DNA from: Larimichthys crocea
Lineage: Eukaryota > Chordata > Actinopteri > Sciaenidae
Reading direction: 5' to 3'
DNA: 64,000 nt
Assembly (NCBI RefSeq): GCF_000972845.2
Contig: NC_040016.1
Span: forward strand, 15,352,967 to 15,416,966
Position numbers and translations under genes: made by a program. Shown here one piece after another: positions 12,509 through 25,840 of the stretch. Each line of letters begins with the position of its first letter. Position 1 is the stretch's first letter. Under the pieces are notes generated by a model. The model had not been told where the DNA came from, ran no database searches, and worked only from the letters and a program-made list of their open reading frames with translations.

Positions 12509-12530
12509 TGTGTGTGTGTGTGTGTGTGTG
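12509..12530 (+). repeat. (GT)11 microsatellite
   Basis: This is an uninterrupted GT run. Confidence 0.97.
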
Positions 12531-12653
12531 CGTGCAAACATGTGCGTGTCAGACAGAAAGAGGGAGGCAGTGAGGTAATAAACACTACAGGTGTGTGTTG
12601 TTGTTATAACGGTTGGTAAATGCTTGCAGTATAATATAGCACAGAAATACAGA

Positions 12654-12660
<7 letters not shown>

Positions 12661-12702
<42 letters not shown>
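12661..12702 (+). repeat. (GATA)10 microsatellite
   Basis: These are ten GATA units without interruption, preceded by degenerate gaaa units. Confidence 0.97.
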
Positions 12703-15700
12703 GGTGGGTTCAGGTGAACTTGCTGCTCTTTCTGGGTGGTTTGAAGGTTGATAGACGCCGGGCCTCCAGGGCCTTCTGTCAGTCTGTCTACTCCTACCAC
12801 ATCTTTATCGTTATAATGATGAGATACGGGCTGAAGGTATTTTAATGCATTCACTCAGTCTCACAGGCAGTTATCGACGTGTTGTGCACACACACATGCA
12901 CACACTTTTTTTTATACATTTGCAGAGGCTGGTGGATGTGACATTTCTGTCCTGTTTCAGTGGCTTCTTTTATTGATGCTCATGGCGGGATGTCATTTTA
13001 TTTCTAAGAATTGAATTGATCAGTATGGAGCTTTAAAAGGTCCAAATACTAAGCTGTTGACCTGGGTTGGTTCAGGCGTGTTACATCAACAGCTGGGGAT
13101 GAATTTTGGTTTCTGTCAGCCTAAAATATTTTTTTTACACTCTGCTGGATTCTCCATTTAATATTTTGTAATATATTTCCATCATTGTGCCCATTATCAT
13201 CAGATTTTCAGATACTGACTGACTACTACATGATGTGAGTTGAGGACACAACTACCAACATGGCAGACAGTGCCATGTGCCAGTGATAAATGGACATTTT
13301 CTGGTTCAGACACTTCATATGTACGCAAAGATCATTTGGACGGTAAAGCATAAAGCAACTCTCTGCTCTGCTCGGGGAAATTCTTGATTGTCTGTGTTCT
13401 GTGGTTTCATGAAATGCAAATTGGCTACGATGGCTGTGAAAGAAACATGCTTTCTTTTTCCTTGTTTTGTCTTTAGTGGCCCACATAAGCATATGAATGC
13501 TCCTCTGCCTTTCAGTGTGTACATGTGTGCTGAAGATGCACTGATGTTTAAAACTGTGTCATCTGGTAAAATCATCAGAGCAAGCGAAACACTGCTGGGA
13601 CTATCCCCAACCAGGAACTGACTGCATGAAAGAAAGCAACACACCATCTAATACCTCCCCAAAAAATTTTGTTTTTGCCTGAATTACCACCTTTGTTTGG
13701 TATTTGCCTCATTAAAGATGCATACGAGTGAACTTGAAAGAGGTTTGGATGAAAAACAAAGAGGTGCACAGACCCTTCGTCATTTTCTTTTGGGCCTCTG
13801 GGCTTTGAGTTTATGGCCTGAGTTCCTGTTTTGTACATAAACACCAAACAGCCGCTGCTCTGCTTTTACTTCACCAAAGGGAATATCTGAGTGTGTGTTT
13901 AATGAATTTGAATCTTGTACATCTGCATGCCAGTGGAGTTTGGGACTTTTTGTGGGTCTAATGAATGTTTTAGTTGACGTATGTGCCTATTAGTGTGTTT
14001 GTGCGCATGTAAGCATTTTGGGTTTTGCGCGTGTCTGTGGTTTCCTTCCATCATAATGGAAGTCATTTCACAGACAAGCACCAAAATAGGTTCAGTGTAT
14101 CCAATCACTTTTAAAGAGAACTTGTCATGTTTAACAAATCCTGTGTCTCCCTTTTTTCGAAACAAGAAACGTGCATGGCAATAATTACACCTGTCAGTGT
14201 GTTGTTATCATTAACATGTATGCTTATTGTTTTTTGGACTAAAAATGACAAAAAAAATGACACAACATTTTTGCAAGCGGTGTCTGCAGAGCAGGGAGCA
14301 CTCACGTTGAGGAACAATGTGCGTGTCTGTCATTCATTTTCCAGTGTTACAGCTCAGCTACAGCTGTGAGGGAGAAGACAAGCACCATTTATTTCTGGCA
14401 GGGAGGCTGAAGGAGCTTGGAGGGGGGAAGGGAGCAGCCACAGGGCTTTTTTTTTTTTTTTTTAAACACTGTCACATGTCCTTCCTGCACCTTGTGCTGC
14501 AATCGCCTTTCTCTCCTCCAGTGTTCCTGGAGACATGATGTGCACTGAGAGCACCCCATGTGCCCACACATCCAAATATGATGTGCAAATGGTATCGGAC
14601 AACTGAATCATTGATGAGGTGTTTTAATAAAAAAAAAACATGACAAACAAGCAGCAGCAGTCAAAGATCAGGTCAGCTTATTTTAGCACTCAGTTGCTGT
14701 ATTTAAATGTTAGACAATATGAGGGTGACAGAGGAGAGTAGTAAGATTCTTTACTTTACTAAAAGCAAATATACTATAATTTGAATATACTCCATATAAA
14801 GTAAGAGCTGGTTGGGACTGGGATTGGAACAAATTGGACTGCAATTTACATATTAAATAATGTGCTTATATCTTTTTCAATGAATTAATTGTTTGGTTCT
14901 AATCTGATTTTAGAAAATGATAAAACCTGTCAGCAAATGTCCAAGGTGACTTAATCAAATTGCTTCTGAAGATGAATCTTCAGTCAAACTATTCATCATA
15001 CTTTAGAAGCTGATCACGTGTTTTATATACAACAATAAATCTACAGTGCAGTAATTGCCTCTGAACTGTGGTGCAGTTAAACGTATAAAATGGCTTCAAA
15101 ATGAACTTATTTACAGTACTTGAGTGAAAAACCTTCCACCACTGGAGGTTGACAAAGGAATGGGTCTGTATTAAATGCAACTATATGTGCCTGATATTGA
15201 AAAGATACAATTTAAATATGAATACATTTCAGTGTCGACCCTGGGGACTCTCTGTGAGACCCACGAGAGTCCGACATGAGCGACACTGTGGCGCTCTGTC
15301 TGCTGAAAACAAGCTGAACTGTGTTTTCATGTGGCCCTTGAGGACTAATAAAACCAGTAGGACAGTCTGTAACACTACAAGCCCCCCGGGGACAGACTGA
15401 CTCCACACACAAGCACATACATACAGACATGGGCACACACACATGGTTGTGAACTTGCACATTCATAAGGACACACAGCCACAGGCATGGACCAAAATAT
15501 TACAATTTTAGCTCACAAAAGGGATGCAGGCAGAAAGCTGCTTAAAGTGAAAGCGCTTGCACAAGGGAAATGACACCTGCGAGGGATTTTAACTTGGAAA
15601 TTTAAGTGTTTGACTTGTTTAAAGGCTTCCTCGTGCTCCTGCATCACAGACATGTTTGTGCTTCATTGCAGCCTGATGCTATTTTTAGCTCTTGAAGAGT

Positions 15701-16569
15701 CTTAATGAAACAACATTTCCTTCCAGAAATAAGGAACTCCTTCTAATTTGAGAATTAAGCAAAATAAGGCGTTAACTATTGAACAAGAGGAGTCTGCTGT
15801 GATGTTAAACGCTCTGTTAGGCTATATTTAGGCACAATGCATTGATGATGTTTACCATGTTTCGCATCAGCTAATTGGATGTCATTTTTGGTAATAAACC
15901 AAGGTCTAAACTCCTGCTGATTGATGAAAAGTGAATGCATCACCAAAGCTAAATGTCACGTTGTGATTTCATTTATTTGTGGCACTGAACATTGAGCTTG
16001 CTGTCACATGACTCTATGCTGGTGGCATTTACACACTTTTACATATTTAATGAATTAATTTCAGCTTCATACAAGGACATACATTTTCTGGTGCAAATAG
16101 GGCATTATTAGCCTACAGGTTAGAAAAACAAGCTTGTGACGGAGATTCATATACCAACTGGCAAAAACTGGGGGGATGGGTGTATATGAGTAATGCTCTA
16201 CCATAGGGAATACTACTGTGGTGCCTTTGAGCAAGTCACACAACAGTAAAGCATTATGATGTTGCTGGGAAGCTGCTGAATGTTTTTAATTGACCTTAAT
16301 TTGTCTTTGGTTTCATTATGATTTCTGTGTCTAACGTCTGTGGCACAATGATGCTCATTTTGCTCTCCTGATAGTGTGTGGCAAAACGGTTAACTAATCC
16401 ATTGTTGTGTTTGTAAAGCACCTTCAGTCTACATATTGATCTCAGGACTCTTTGGTACTGGAAATAATGTATATCGATTGGGCTTTTCACACCATTCGGT
16501 AGGCCTATAGCTTTTTCACTGTCTGGATGTCATAGGTCAAAAGTATAATTCACTGGACTACTCAAGCAT

Positions 16570-17040
16570 GGACTCCATATGTCTTTGGCTTTTTTTTAAC
16601 GGTGTACCTCTAGGAATAGCAAAGTCAATTCACCATGTTGGTAGAGACTGAAATATCTCAACAGCAATTGGATAAACTGGCACAAAATGTACAGACATTC
16701 ATGGTTCCCATATGATGTATCATGCTGACTTTGGCGATCCCTGATTCTTATTCAAGTGCCACCATGAGGCTGAAATTTTGTAGTTTTGAGGGACATATTG
16801 GATGCCATAAAAATTTGGATCAAACATTATGTTCCCCTCACTTTTCATTCGGTGCTATCCTGAAATCAAAATTTTTATTTGTCAAATGAACATAGTAAAC
16901 GTTACTTGTCAAATATCAGCATGTTTACATTACCATTCTGAGCATTTCAGTACCCTAATGTCGAGTGACTGAAAAATCACAGAGCTGCTGGCATGGCAGT
17001 ACTCTCTTAGTCTCATGCTAACTGCACTACTCAGTGTGTA
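16570..17040 (+). repeat. teleost interspersed repeat family A, longest copy
   Basis: Recognisable phrases in order are acagacattcatggttccca, ctgactttggcgatccctga, gtgccaccatgaggctgaaa, atatcagcatgtttacatta and cagagctgctggcatggcag. This is the order of a very common fish interspersed repeat with internal near-duplicates. The copies at 35881-36262 and 3655-3795 share its tail. No open reading frame is present. Confidence 0.6.
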
Positions 17041-17803
17041 TTAGATTAATCATTTAAACAAGATCTAAATAGTTTTAGGCGTGTATGTTAAAACAAGCTT
17101 ACATGTTGTGATGTGTTCACTTCAACCATAGCGTGTCCTGTGAGATCTTATTGCATAAAACCATGTCAGAAACATTCTGAGCTGGAGTCGAAGCATTACT
17201 ATGATAGACATCTAGCATTCAGTGGGACATCGCTACTTCTCCGGTGAAGAAATGTCTGGAAAATCCTGTCACTGAGTGTTGTATTTCTACTGCAGTGACA
17301 GAAATATGAACATCTCTGGATCCAAGTTGATAGATTCATCCATCTGGGGACCACCACATGCATTCCAGCTGCGATGACACAGAAAAGGAAGCCATGACAC
17401 AGAAAAAAAAGCCAGCAGAGCTCGTAGCCTAATGGGTTACTGTTCCAGTAGTGTGCGTTTCTGCACCAGGAGATGATGTGATGTAAGGCTACATAACAGT
17501 GGCTTTCAGCCAGCAGTGTAACTGTGCCCTGGTCTGCCTTTATATCTCTCATGAATTGACTGAGTCTCCTTGCATATTCATGTGCTGAGGGAAAAGGATT
17601 TTGTTGCTCAGAGGAACTAGTAAAAGTCAGCTGTTAAATGTTTAATGGCTGCTGCTGTGTTGAACTTTCAGGATGAAGGGTGATGATGAAGGGCAAGATG
17701 GAAGAAACTGAAGATGAGATATGGTGGAACATTCTCAGGAGAACACCGCCACAAATACATTCACGGTATAAATGGAAAAACAAGTCTGCACTCCTTCTAA
17801 AGT

Positions 17804-17885
17804 TTGGGGCTGTGATAGAGAAGTTGAGACATGACAAAAACAGGTTGGGGCTGTGATAGAGAAGTTGAGACATGACAAAAACAGG
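17804..17885 (+). repeat. perfect 2 x 41-bp tandem duplication
   Basis: The 41-base unit starting ttggggctgtgatagagaag occurs twice with no mismatch (17804-17844 and 17845-17885). Confidence 0.95.
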
Positions 17886-20370
17886 CAGGACACGTTTTAT
17901 AAGGGCAAAAGAACTGTGCTTTTTATTGATGTCATCTTACACCATTTCTGGGTCCATCAAACATTTAAAATTTAAATCTTATATGCTGCTACAACTTGGT
18001 CTTGTGCTTTCATTTGGAGTTTTTCCAGATATGATAGTATGTAGCATGAATTGACAAAATTATGTTAGACTACTATAAAAATAAACTTGATTTGACTTAA
18101 ACAATGAATAATATTTTTGTTTTTCTTGTCACTGGTTCCTAAAGTGCTGGTATTATTCTCAAACCAGACCATGCTGGATGATAGTGGGTTAATTTATTTG
18201 CATTAACCATTCATGCACACAAAAATAAAAATACATTTTTCATGTGTGTTTTATTTGAAAGCGAACTGATTTACATTACATTGCTCAACTCAAGTCAGAC
18301 CAGTTGTATTTACTCCAGAAAAGATTTGCAAGGTATGTAAGTCGGTAAAACTGGACTTTGACCACATGATGGTTTCATGTGAGGCTCCTCTCGGCAGGGT
18401 GGGTCACCGTACTGTACGTTTGTATTTTGGGGGTCTTCGCCAGCTCCTTCTTTTACTTTAGTCTCACCACACTGGGTTTGTTCTAGATCAAATCGTGGTG
18501 CTCTCTAATTGCCAGACCACAACAGCTGCACCGGCTCTAGGCCGTGCTGGCCAAGCTGAGCCTCACCACGGGGGTTAAAGTTGAAAACCCACATCTTTAA
18601 TTTGGGATACATGTGGGGTAGTTAATCACAGAGCTGTGGGAAGTCGAGGTAAACTTAGGGCCATTCATTACCCTGCTCCCTGCACTCACACGCATACATG
18701 CATATACCGATACATTTTTGCACACATGCATAGGTGCTAACCTATCTGGAAAATGACACACTTGCATATTATAATTTTAAATGTTTTATTTAGACATATT
18801 AATTTCATTAGTGTTCATGAAATTTAGAGCAGGGTAAGGTCATATACACACATGCAATGACACACACATACTCTGCCCTCCACCTCTCATCAGGCTTCCC
18901 TAGTACTGCTATTCCTCCTCAGGGGCAGTGGTGAATGTCTCATCACATCCCATCACCCTGCTCCTCCTCTTCCTCCTCACATTCAGACTAAAATAAAGGG
19001 CAGAGCTGCTTCTCTCTCCCTCCCTTCCCTCCCACTCTTCTTTCACCTTTTGCTTCTGCTTACACTCATCGCTAAAAACTGCGGCCGGAAAAGATGGTCA
19101 AAAATTCCCATGCGTCACAAAAAAAACCAGTGTGTGTAATATTAAGGCATAGTCGTATCTAAAGTTCATGACATGATTGCAAATGATTTCTCAATTTCTT
19201 AACTGATGCAACAAAAGGGTGGTGTTAGCAATAAGTCTATCGTACCCAGACCGTCTGCACACAGCTATTATTAGTGTCTATTTCCTCTGCATGCAATGAG
19301 GGCTTGGAAGTAGTAACTTTATAGGAATTTTGATTTTTTGCAGTGGCTTAAATAAAAAAAAAACTATTTTTCATACAGGCAGATTCCACCTGTTTCACCC
19401 TCATCATATTTAAACGTGAGACATTTTTAGGGACATTTAGTACCTCCCTTTGTCAAACATACATCCAGACGCTTTATTGCTGACTCTTATTCATCTTTAT
19501 TTTTTCGTTGCCACATTTCCTCTCTCCCGTCTCCTGCAGCTGTCCCTCAGACCCGCAGGCTATCAGCTTCACTGTAGCTATTTCTAGTGAGTTGATTTGT
19601 ATGGCCAGACTCGAGCAAATAAATAACATGTTTGAAATGTGTGTGCTTCTCACTGAACATACACAAATAACCCAAAGGCTCTATGCTGAAATACTGTCAT
19701 TGATGTCAGGTTATATGGGAGAAAGCTTTGAATCAGCATTTTAAGATTATGTTACAGGTTCTGTAGAGTTCAGTCTATATATTGACAGACATAAAAACAC
19801 AGGTTTTAGTTGGATTCAGTTATTTGACATTGTACCACACAAGGCCTCCAGGTCTTCTTTGGGCCAAAAAATGTTTTTCCAACCAGTAAGCAAAAATATA
19901 ACTTTTAAAAACTGCAAGCCGGTAAAAAATGTTGATGTTTTCCAGTATATTTATAGGCTAATCGCTTATTTATGGCAGAATGACACTATGTATATTCATC
20001 ACCGTCGAGGCATCTGGTTCAGCATTATGCATGTGAAAATATATCTTGGGAATACAAATTCTTCCTTTTTTATCAAACTGCAGCTTCCACAAAGCTGATC
20101 TCATTTAATGCATCATCACGTACATGAAGATACTTGGATGTAATAGATGCAGAGCTTGACATGGCGACTGCAGCAGAGGGTGGATACTCTAAGCTCAATT
20201 TTTTTTTGTCTGTTCACCGTCAGGCGTGGAGGAATAGATGTGCTGAGAGTTAACAGCAGGCAGCCCGTGACATTTCAGCTGTGACTATCAGCGTTCATCA
20301 GAGACATTTTGTGTGTTGTTGTTGTGACTCGAGGCGACTGTGTTACTGAGGACAATGGTCTGTCACTGAG

Positions 20371-20522
20371 ATGAAGAATGGAGGAGATAGTAAAGGAAGG
20401 GAGATGCGGAAAGGAGGGAGTAGCTGTGGGAGGAAATTGAAAGGGGTGGAGATAAAAGAGAAGAGGATGAATTGAAGGGGAGGCAAAAGAGAAGGATGAC
20501 GAAAGAAATGGGGTGAGGGTCA
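20371..20522 (+). repeat. purine-rich low-complexity tract
   Basis: About 150 bases are almost entirely A and G on the plus strand (for example aaaggaagggagatgcggaa), with few pyrimidines. Confidence 0.8.
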
Positions 20523-21969
20523 GCCGCAGGGCTTAAAAGCAGGGGAAGGTAAGCTAAAAAAGAGTTGAATATTTTGTCTCAGGGTGCTTTTAAAATTGGG
20601 CCACCCGTTCATTATTTAGCCAGGTAAGACCTTAAAACTCTGATTCAGTCTTCCCTCTCTATGAATAATTAATCCTACATTTGGACTACAGAAGGCAGAG
20701 AGAATGACTAAACCTGATTCAGAAAGTTAGGATCTGGGTCACTGGAAATCAAACTGCTGAGTCACAATGATGGTGAGAAATTGTTTCAGGAAAATAATTA
20801 TCGAACAGATGGTTTAGCTGCTTTTTTAAGTTTACTTTGCTTTCACACTCATATCTTGGCTTTTGTTCGCGATGCTGTCTGTGTTCATTTGTTTCATCAT
20901 CTGGTGTGTTACACCTTTTTGATACCTTGGGTCTCCAAGGAGTCCATCCAGAGCTTCTCCTCACACCTGTCTTCCTCATCCTTGAGGGGATACAGTGAGG
21001 CCGAACAAACACTCCAGCATGTATGATGAAGAAGGACTTTGGATTTTGTGGGCCACACATCCCGGGGAATAGGATGCAGATGTGATACCAGACAGAATTG
21101 GGGCCATGATTAGTGAGTTCCTCTCTTGAGGCCTTACGCCGAGTGAGGAGGAGAGGAAAAAGGAAAGCAGTAAGAAGAAGGTTTTCCTAGCTCAACTATA
21201 TTGGATACAAAATCTGTTCATATGCAGGTAATCTGCTTTAGTAAATAAAAACTATACTGTCAGGTATGTGACAGTCAGCAAGGGTAGAGATATTGTTACA
21301 TAGTTTTTTCTTGATTAATTTATCAATCTTAAAATACCATAAAAATTGTAGAAATCATATGAATATCAATACCTATCAATCTTTCCCAGAGCTGTATTGG
21401 CACATATTTATTCCTTATGTCAATCTCTTCAATTAAAATGCTATAAAACAGAGAAAGGCAGCAAAACATTGTAATTAAGAAGCTGCGATCATCAAATGTT
21501 TTTCTTATTTATTATTGCTACTTTCTTTCAACATCAGAGGACCATGTTCAATTCCTGTCTCAAACTATGAATAAGAGCTAACTTTTATTTTATGTAACCA
21601 TGACAACAAGTTTTATCATTACCAAGTGGTTAGTTGCCTAATCTGAATTTATGTTGCCTTGACCACAATCCTATTTTATCTTCAGGGTTTAGTCGCTAAG
21701 ACAGAATTATAGTTTAATTTTAGATGCAATAAGTACATTGCAGATATTGTAGGAATAATCAGTGATCATAGACGTAGTCAGTGTGAATAATGATGTGTGT
21801 TCACAGGCGATTACATTGGCAGGGAAGTAATATGAAGAGAAGAGAAGAAGAGAAGTAGGAAAGGTTCTCACTTTCAGAGAAAAATGCAGAGGAAAGCAGA
21901 CCACAGTGATGATTAGTCCAGTATGTATTCTCCTAATGATAGTTCACCTCGCAGGTAGTTTTTAAGATG

Positions 21970-23074
21970 GGTCACCTGTGGTCGCCTGGAGAACAAGCTG
22001 CTGGCCCATCATCTTTAACCACGCTGATGGGCCGGCAGCTGGTGGCAATCCACTGAGTGAGAAGATTAGTTAGCTTGTCTGATAGAGCTGCACTGACGGG
22101 CTTGCCTTGGTTGCACTCAAACAAAGTAGTTTGACAACGATTCCTTCCCTGCATGACATCAGTGCTTGCTTTGCGTTTACTTGAGACTGAGAGAAATTCA
22201 ACAGTAAACTAATTCCGCATTGCACAAGATGCAAACAACCTTAGTCTTGTCGAGGTTTCCATTGGGAAGCTTCTTAAAAATGAATTTTCCCTGAAGCAAA
22301 CCCGGCGGCTTCGTAGCTGCATCCATGTTAGCACGTCACGTTTGATGTGGTAATTCACAGTACGCATACAGGAAGACTCGTTCTCGCCCCCTACAGTGCA
22401 ATCCGGCTAGGTATACATCTGCGCTAAAATATCAAGGTGAAAGTCATCATAGTTTGCGTAGTATAGACCCAGCTCCCAACCTGTTATGGAATTTTCTATC
22501 CTTAGGTTGCTTGAGGTCACGTGTAAGCCTTGTGGTCCTCGGCAGTATTAATTGTTTGTCTTAGACTAGGTGTCACCATATCTCAACACTGTGGTGGCCG
22601 GGGTCGAAGAGACCTGTTGCTGCCTTTCTAGACATAATAGATAGCTTGTTGTTGATGATCCAATCTGCGTAAACAGACATCTGTGTCTCCAGATTAGAAT
22701 ATGTTGACAATAACACCTCCAAGAGTAAAGACATTCTCTTTGACTAATTCTGAGGCGTATAGTATTTGGGGTGTGAACTTTGGGTTTAAAGTATATGCAC
22801 CAACACGAGTTCGTCAGAATGTTAGACCGACTCAGGCACTTCTGATGAACTTTGAGAGTGTCTCTAGTTCTCCTTGATCAAGCGTCAATGAATAATACAG
22901 CATAAGACATCAGAGGCTTCTGAACACTTTCTTCCCTCCTGACCTCATCACTGACCTTTGACTTCAGCAATTTCTCCACAACACAACCCAACTTTGAGAA
23001 TAGATTAATGGCGATATTTTTTTTAATCGCCTGATAAGAATCTCACGTTAACAGCAATAACGGCCCACCACTAA
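21970..23074 (-). mobile_element. decayed hAT (ZBED-type) transposon, truncated and interrupted
   Basis: On the minus strand the element begins near 23074 with tagtggtgggccgttattgc, like hAT ends in fish. Its 5' non-coding part continues on the far side of the LTR-like insertion (22481 downwards). The transposase begins with ATG at 22326-22324. A BED-finger-like start is visible (KKLPNGNLDKTKVVCILCN, with C-x2-C). Then come in-frame stops and frameshifts, and then a fragment at 22154-21972 with DKLTNLLTQWIATSCRPISV, the segment before the hAT catalytic region. The copy stops at about 21970, so the catalytic domain and right end are missing. Confidence 0.75.
22482..22983. mobile_element. 502-bp TG...CA insertion, probable solo LTR, nested in the hAT remnant
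   Basis: The insert begins TGTTATGG and ends CCACAACA. The reverse complement of its end is TGTTGTGG, giving 7 of 8 matching inverted ends that start TG and end CA. It is flanked on both sides by the 5-base direct repeat caacc (22477-22481 and 22984-22988). Removing the insert and one repeat restores the continuous hAT sequence I recall (agctc-caaccc-aactttgag). Size, ends and 5-bp duplication fit a solo long terminal repeat (BEL/Pao, Gypsy or retrovirus-like). There is no coding capacity and the family is undetermined. Confidence 0.7.
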
Positions 23075-24227
23075 TTTAAATATATAATCCGTTTGTAAAA
23101 TATGCATCAACTTCATGCACAACATTAAAGCACTGCTGTCACCAAGTCACCTGCACTTTGAGACCGTGCAGCTCCACTCACACGTGTCACACTCCTACCT
23201 GCAGCAGCAGCATAAATCTAACGCACCCTCTGACCTCAGAGCGGGGTGTTTAAACTGTTCTGTTTAAACTATCAGCTCTTCTGTTGCTGTTTGCTTCAGT
23301 ATCAATGGTGGATTCACTTCTTTGTAGGGGCTGAGCTGTTGTGTTTATGGCACAGTGAGTTATGGGTTATTTCATGCTGTTGATTTATAGTGGTGAATTA
23401 TGAATATGTTTGTGCTGCACTGCTGTTGACACTGAGTTGATTTGGGATGTTTTTTTTTTTTCGTCTGGTGACAGACAAAACAGATTCTGCTGCTGTATGT
23501 CAGGTGGAGTTCTTTATCCAAATATGATGTTCCTTGCAATAGTTTGAAGTATTTTGTTGGGAACAAAGGGGAGTGATGAGGTCTTTCCATCTATCTGTAT
23601 GATTAAATTTCAAAGTTTCCTGTGAAAAGTAAATCCAGCTCTCCAACCAAGAATCCATGGAGCAGATTGTTGTTATCGATAGGAGAGGAGACGGTGCTTC
23701 CATTTCTGATTCAGCCTGGAAATGCATTAACTCGAAGAGTGCTCTCCCACACTATAGCTACATTCCTTTCTTTAAAAAAAAATCTCTTCTGGCGTTGATA
23801 CAAACGTGGATTAAAATGTGGGGAGACAGCAGGAACAGTCTGGTTAGTTAGTCTTGGAAAGACGGTTTCAAATGTCAGATAGAAGAAATCAATTTTTGAG
23901 CACATGGTTGAAAAGGACAGAAAAAAAATTTTTTTTAAAAAAGATGTGCCAATATCAGACATACTAAATGGGCGTCGATGATGACTTATGTTGAGTAAGA
24001 GGATGCTGTGTTAAATAACTGTCTGTGGGTGTGAGTCAGAACCGGAGATTTGTGTTTTAATCTGGATTAATGATGACGAAGCGTGCCGATTGGCCCACAG
24101 TTTATGATTTAATGAAAGCAGAGAAAAGGCAGACCCCCTGGAGCCATACGTGTGTGTGCAGGAATGACAGAAATAGAGGGTAAAATGAATAGAGAAGGAG
24201 GTGGAGGGAGGGAGGGAGTGGGTATGT

Positions 24228-24229
<2 letters not shown>

Positions 24230-24263
<34 letters not shown>
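24230..24263 (+). repeat. (GT)17 microsatellite
   Basis: This is a GT dinucleotide run preceded by a gggagggaggga purine stretch. Confidence 0.97.
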
Positions 24264-24265
<2 letters not shown>

Positions 24266-24607
24266 CTTATCCATACAAACAGCCACTTTACGAGAGCAAC
24301 ACCCTGCAGAGATAAGACGGGCTGAGTACAAGGCTCAATTATTTACTGTTTGAAGGGTTTCAAGAGAATTGAAGGGGATTGGAGCTGCTTCATGAAAATT
24401 GATGCGTTTGTTGTTGAGGGGGGTGGGCGAAGTTTAAACGACGGCCGCTGAGCCATTAGCAGGGGTCACCTCTAATCTGAGTGTATGTTGGTCAAATTGG
24501 TGGTGCTTCCCAGCGTCTTTCCCTCTGACTGGGGAGGCTGCCATGACTGGCACGAGGAAACCAGCTCCTGTTTAATGATGACGAACGATCAGACGCCCTT
24601 GAAACAG

Positions 24608-24634
24608 TGGTGGTGGTGGTGGTGGTGGTGGTGG
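24608..24634 (+). repeat. (TGG)9 microsatellite
   Basis: This is a TGG trinucleotide run followed by extra G residues. Confidence 0.95.
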
Positions 24635-25584
24635 GGGCTCCATGCTGTGGCTCTGCAGGCGCTTGGATATGAAGCTGCTGCGATGAGATGATCTCTTAAA
24701 TTAACGCTGAGAAGCAGTGAATGGAAACTTCGCTTAATGATATGTTGTGATGTTCTCGGTGTGGGAGGCAGCAGGCTTCATGCAGCTTGTGTTGACAGAA
24801 ATGGAATAAACAGAAACAAATTAGCCGCTGTCTTTTTCCACATGTGAAGTTAGACTATTTTTTTTAGCTGGGACTGTAACGATGATTGTCAATACACTAT
24901 TACCATAACAATATTATTGCGATGTCTATAGATTATCTGAAAAAGGGAGAATTAATTACACTCAACTGGAAGAGTAGGGTGCCATGCTAGTTAAGTCTGC
25001 CATGTATTTTGAATAAATCACCAACAGTATCATCCAGCAAAGCATCCTCACAACATCACTGTTTATATCTTTATACTCATCCAACCAAAGCAAAGATTTC
25101 CAGTAGTCCAATGTCCATTCCGTGTTGGCATAAGCATTTCTCTTCTTCTTGTTGGTCTCCCTCAGCAGTGGTTTCTCTGCAGTCACCCATAAAGGCTTCA
25201 TTCACATAGTATTCTCTGAACACTTTATGATGATATGTGTCTGCATTTATGTGGGCTATATCTAATTCTGAGGCTGGTAACTGTAAATACAAAATAATAA
25301 AAATAAAGAAAAAACATTGTATGAAAAGGTGTGTCAAAACTTTGGACAGGTAGAAAATAATAAAAAAGGCTGTCACAATTCTGATTTCTTGAAGCTTTGG
25401 ATGATCATATTCATATTGTTGTTTAGTCCAAGTTATTCAAACTACTTTCTCATAAGACAAAGAAAGGAGGAAACCTACAATTCTGAAGATGAAAGTAGAG
25501 TTTATAGTTAATTGATTCTGAAAACAGTTTCAATAGCACACTAATTAGTCAATATACTAATTGAATTTTCTGTTGCAATCCAAT

Positions 25585-25840
25585 TAAGACTGCAGATATC
25601 AATTATCTTCATTGCTAATTAATCTGCTAATAATTTTTTTTAAATTAATCCTTAAATCATCAAATAATTGTGGAAAACTTTCCAAAGAAATGCCTTGTTT
25701 TGATAAATAGTCCAAAGAAAGAGATTTTCTTATTTGAGGTGCTGCAACTAGAGAATGACATTGGCATCAGCTAATTAATTGATTATCAAAATAGTTGCTG
25801 ATTCATTATCAGAACAGTTCCTTGACTGACTAATTTATTT
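25585..25840. mobile_element. diverged MITE-like copies (gctgcaact...attaatcgatta family)
   Basis: The phrases actgcagatatcaattatct, ctgctaataatt, ggtgctgcaactaga and attgattatcaaaatagttg are characteristic of the same high-copy family as 43497-43840. Two partial copies seem to be joined. Boundaries are approximate. Confidence 0.45.

Larger units (their letters stand above)
11846..16569. other. non-coding region; no gene seen
   Basis: It contains GT, GATA and poly-T simple repeats. Positions 15640-15960 are relatively balanced in composition and lack repeat character, as unannotated conserved non-coding elements often do. No exon was recognised. Confidence 0.5.
17041..21969. other. non-coding region; no gene seen
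   Basis: It holds the 41-bp duplication, a pyrimidine-rich block (18950-19070), a purine-rich block (20371-20522) and a diverged MITE-like stretch (about 21300-21400). Short open frames have no recognisable similarity. Confidence 0.5.
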
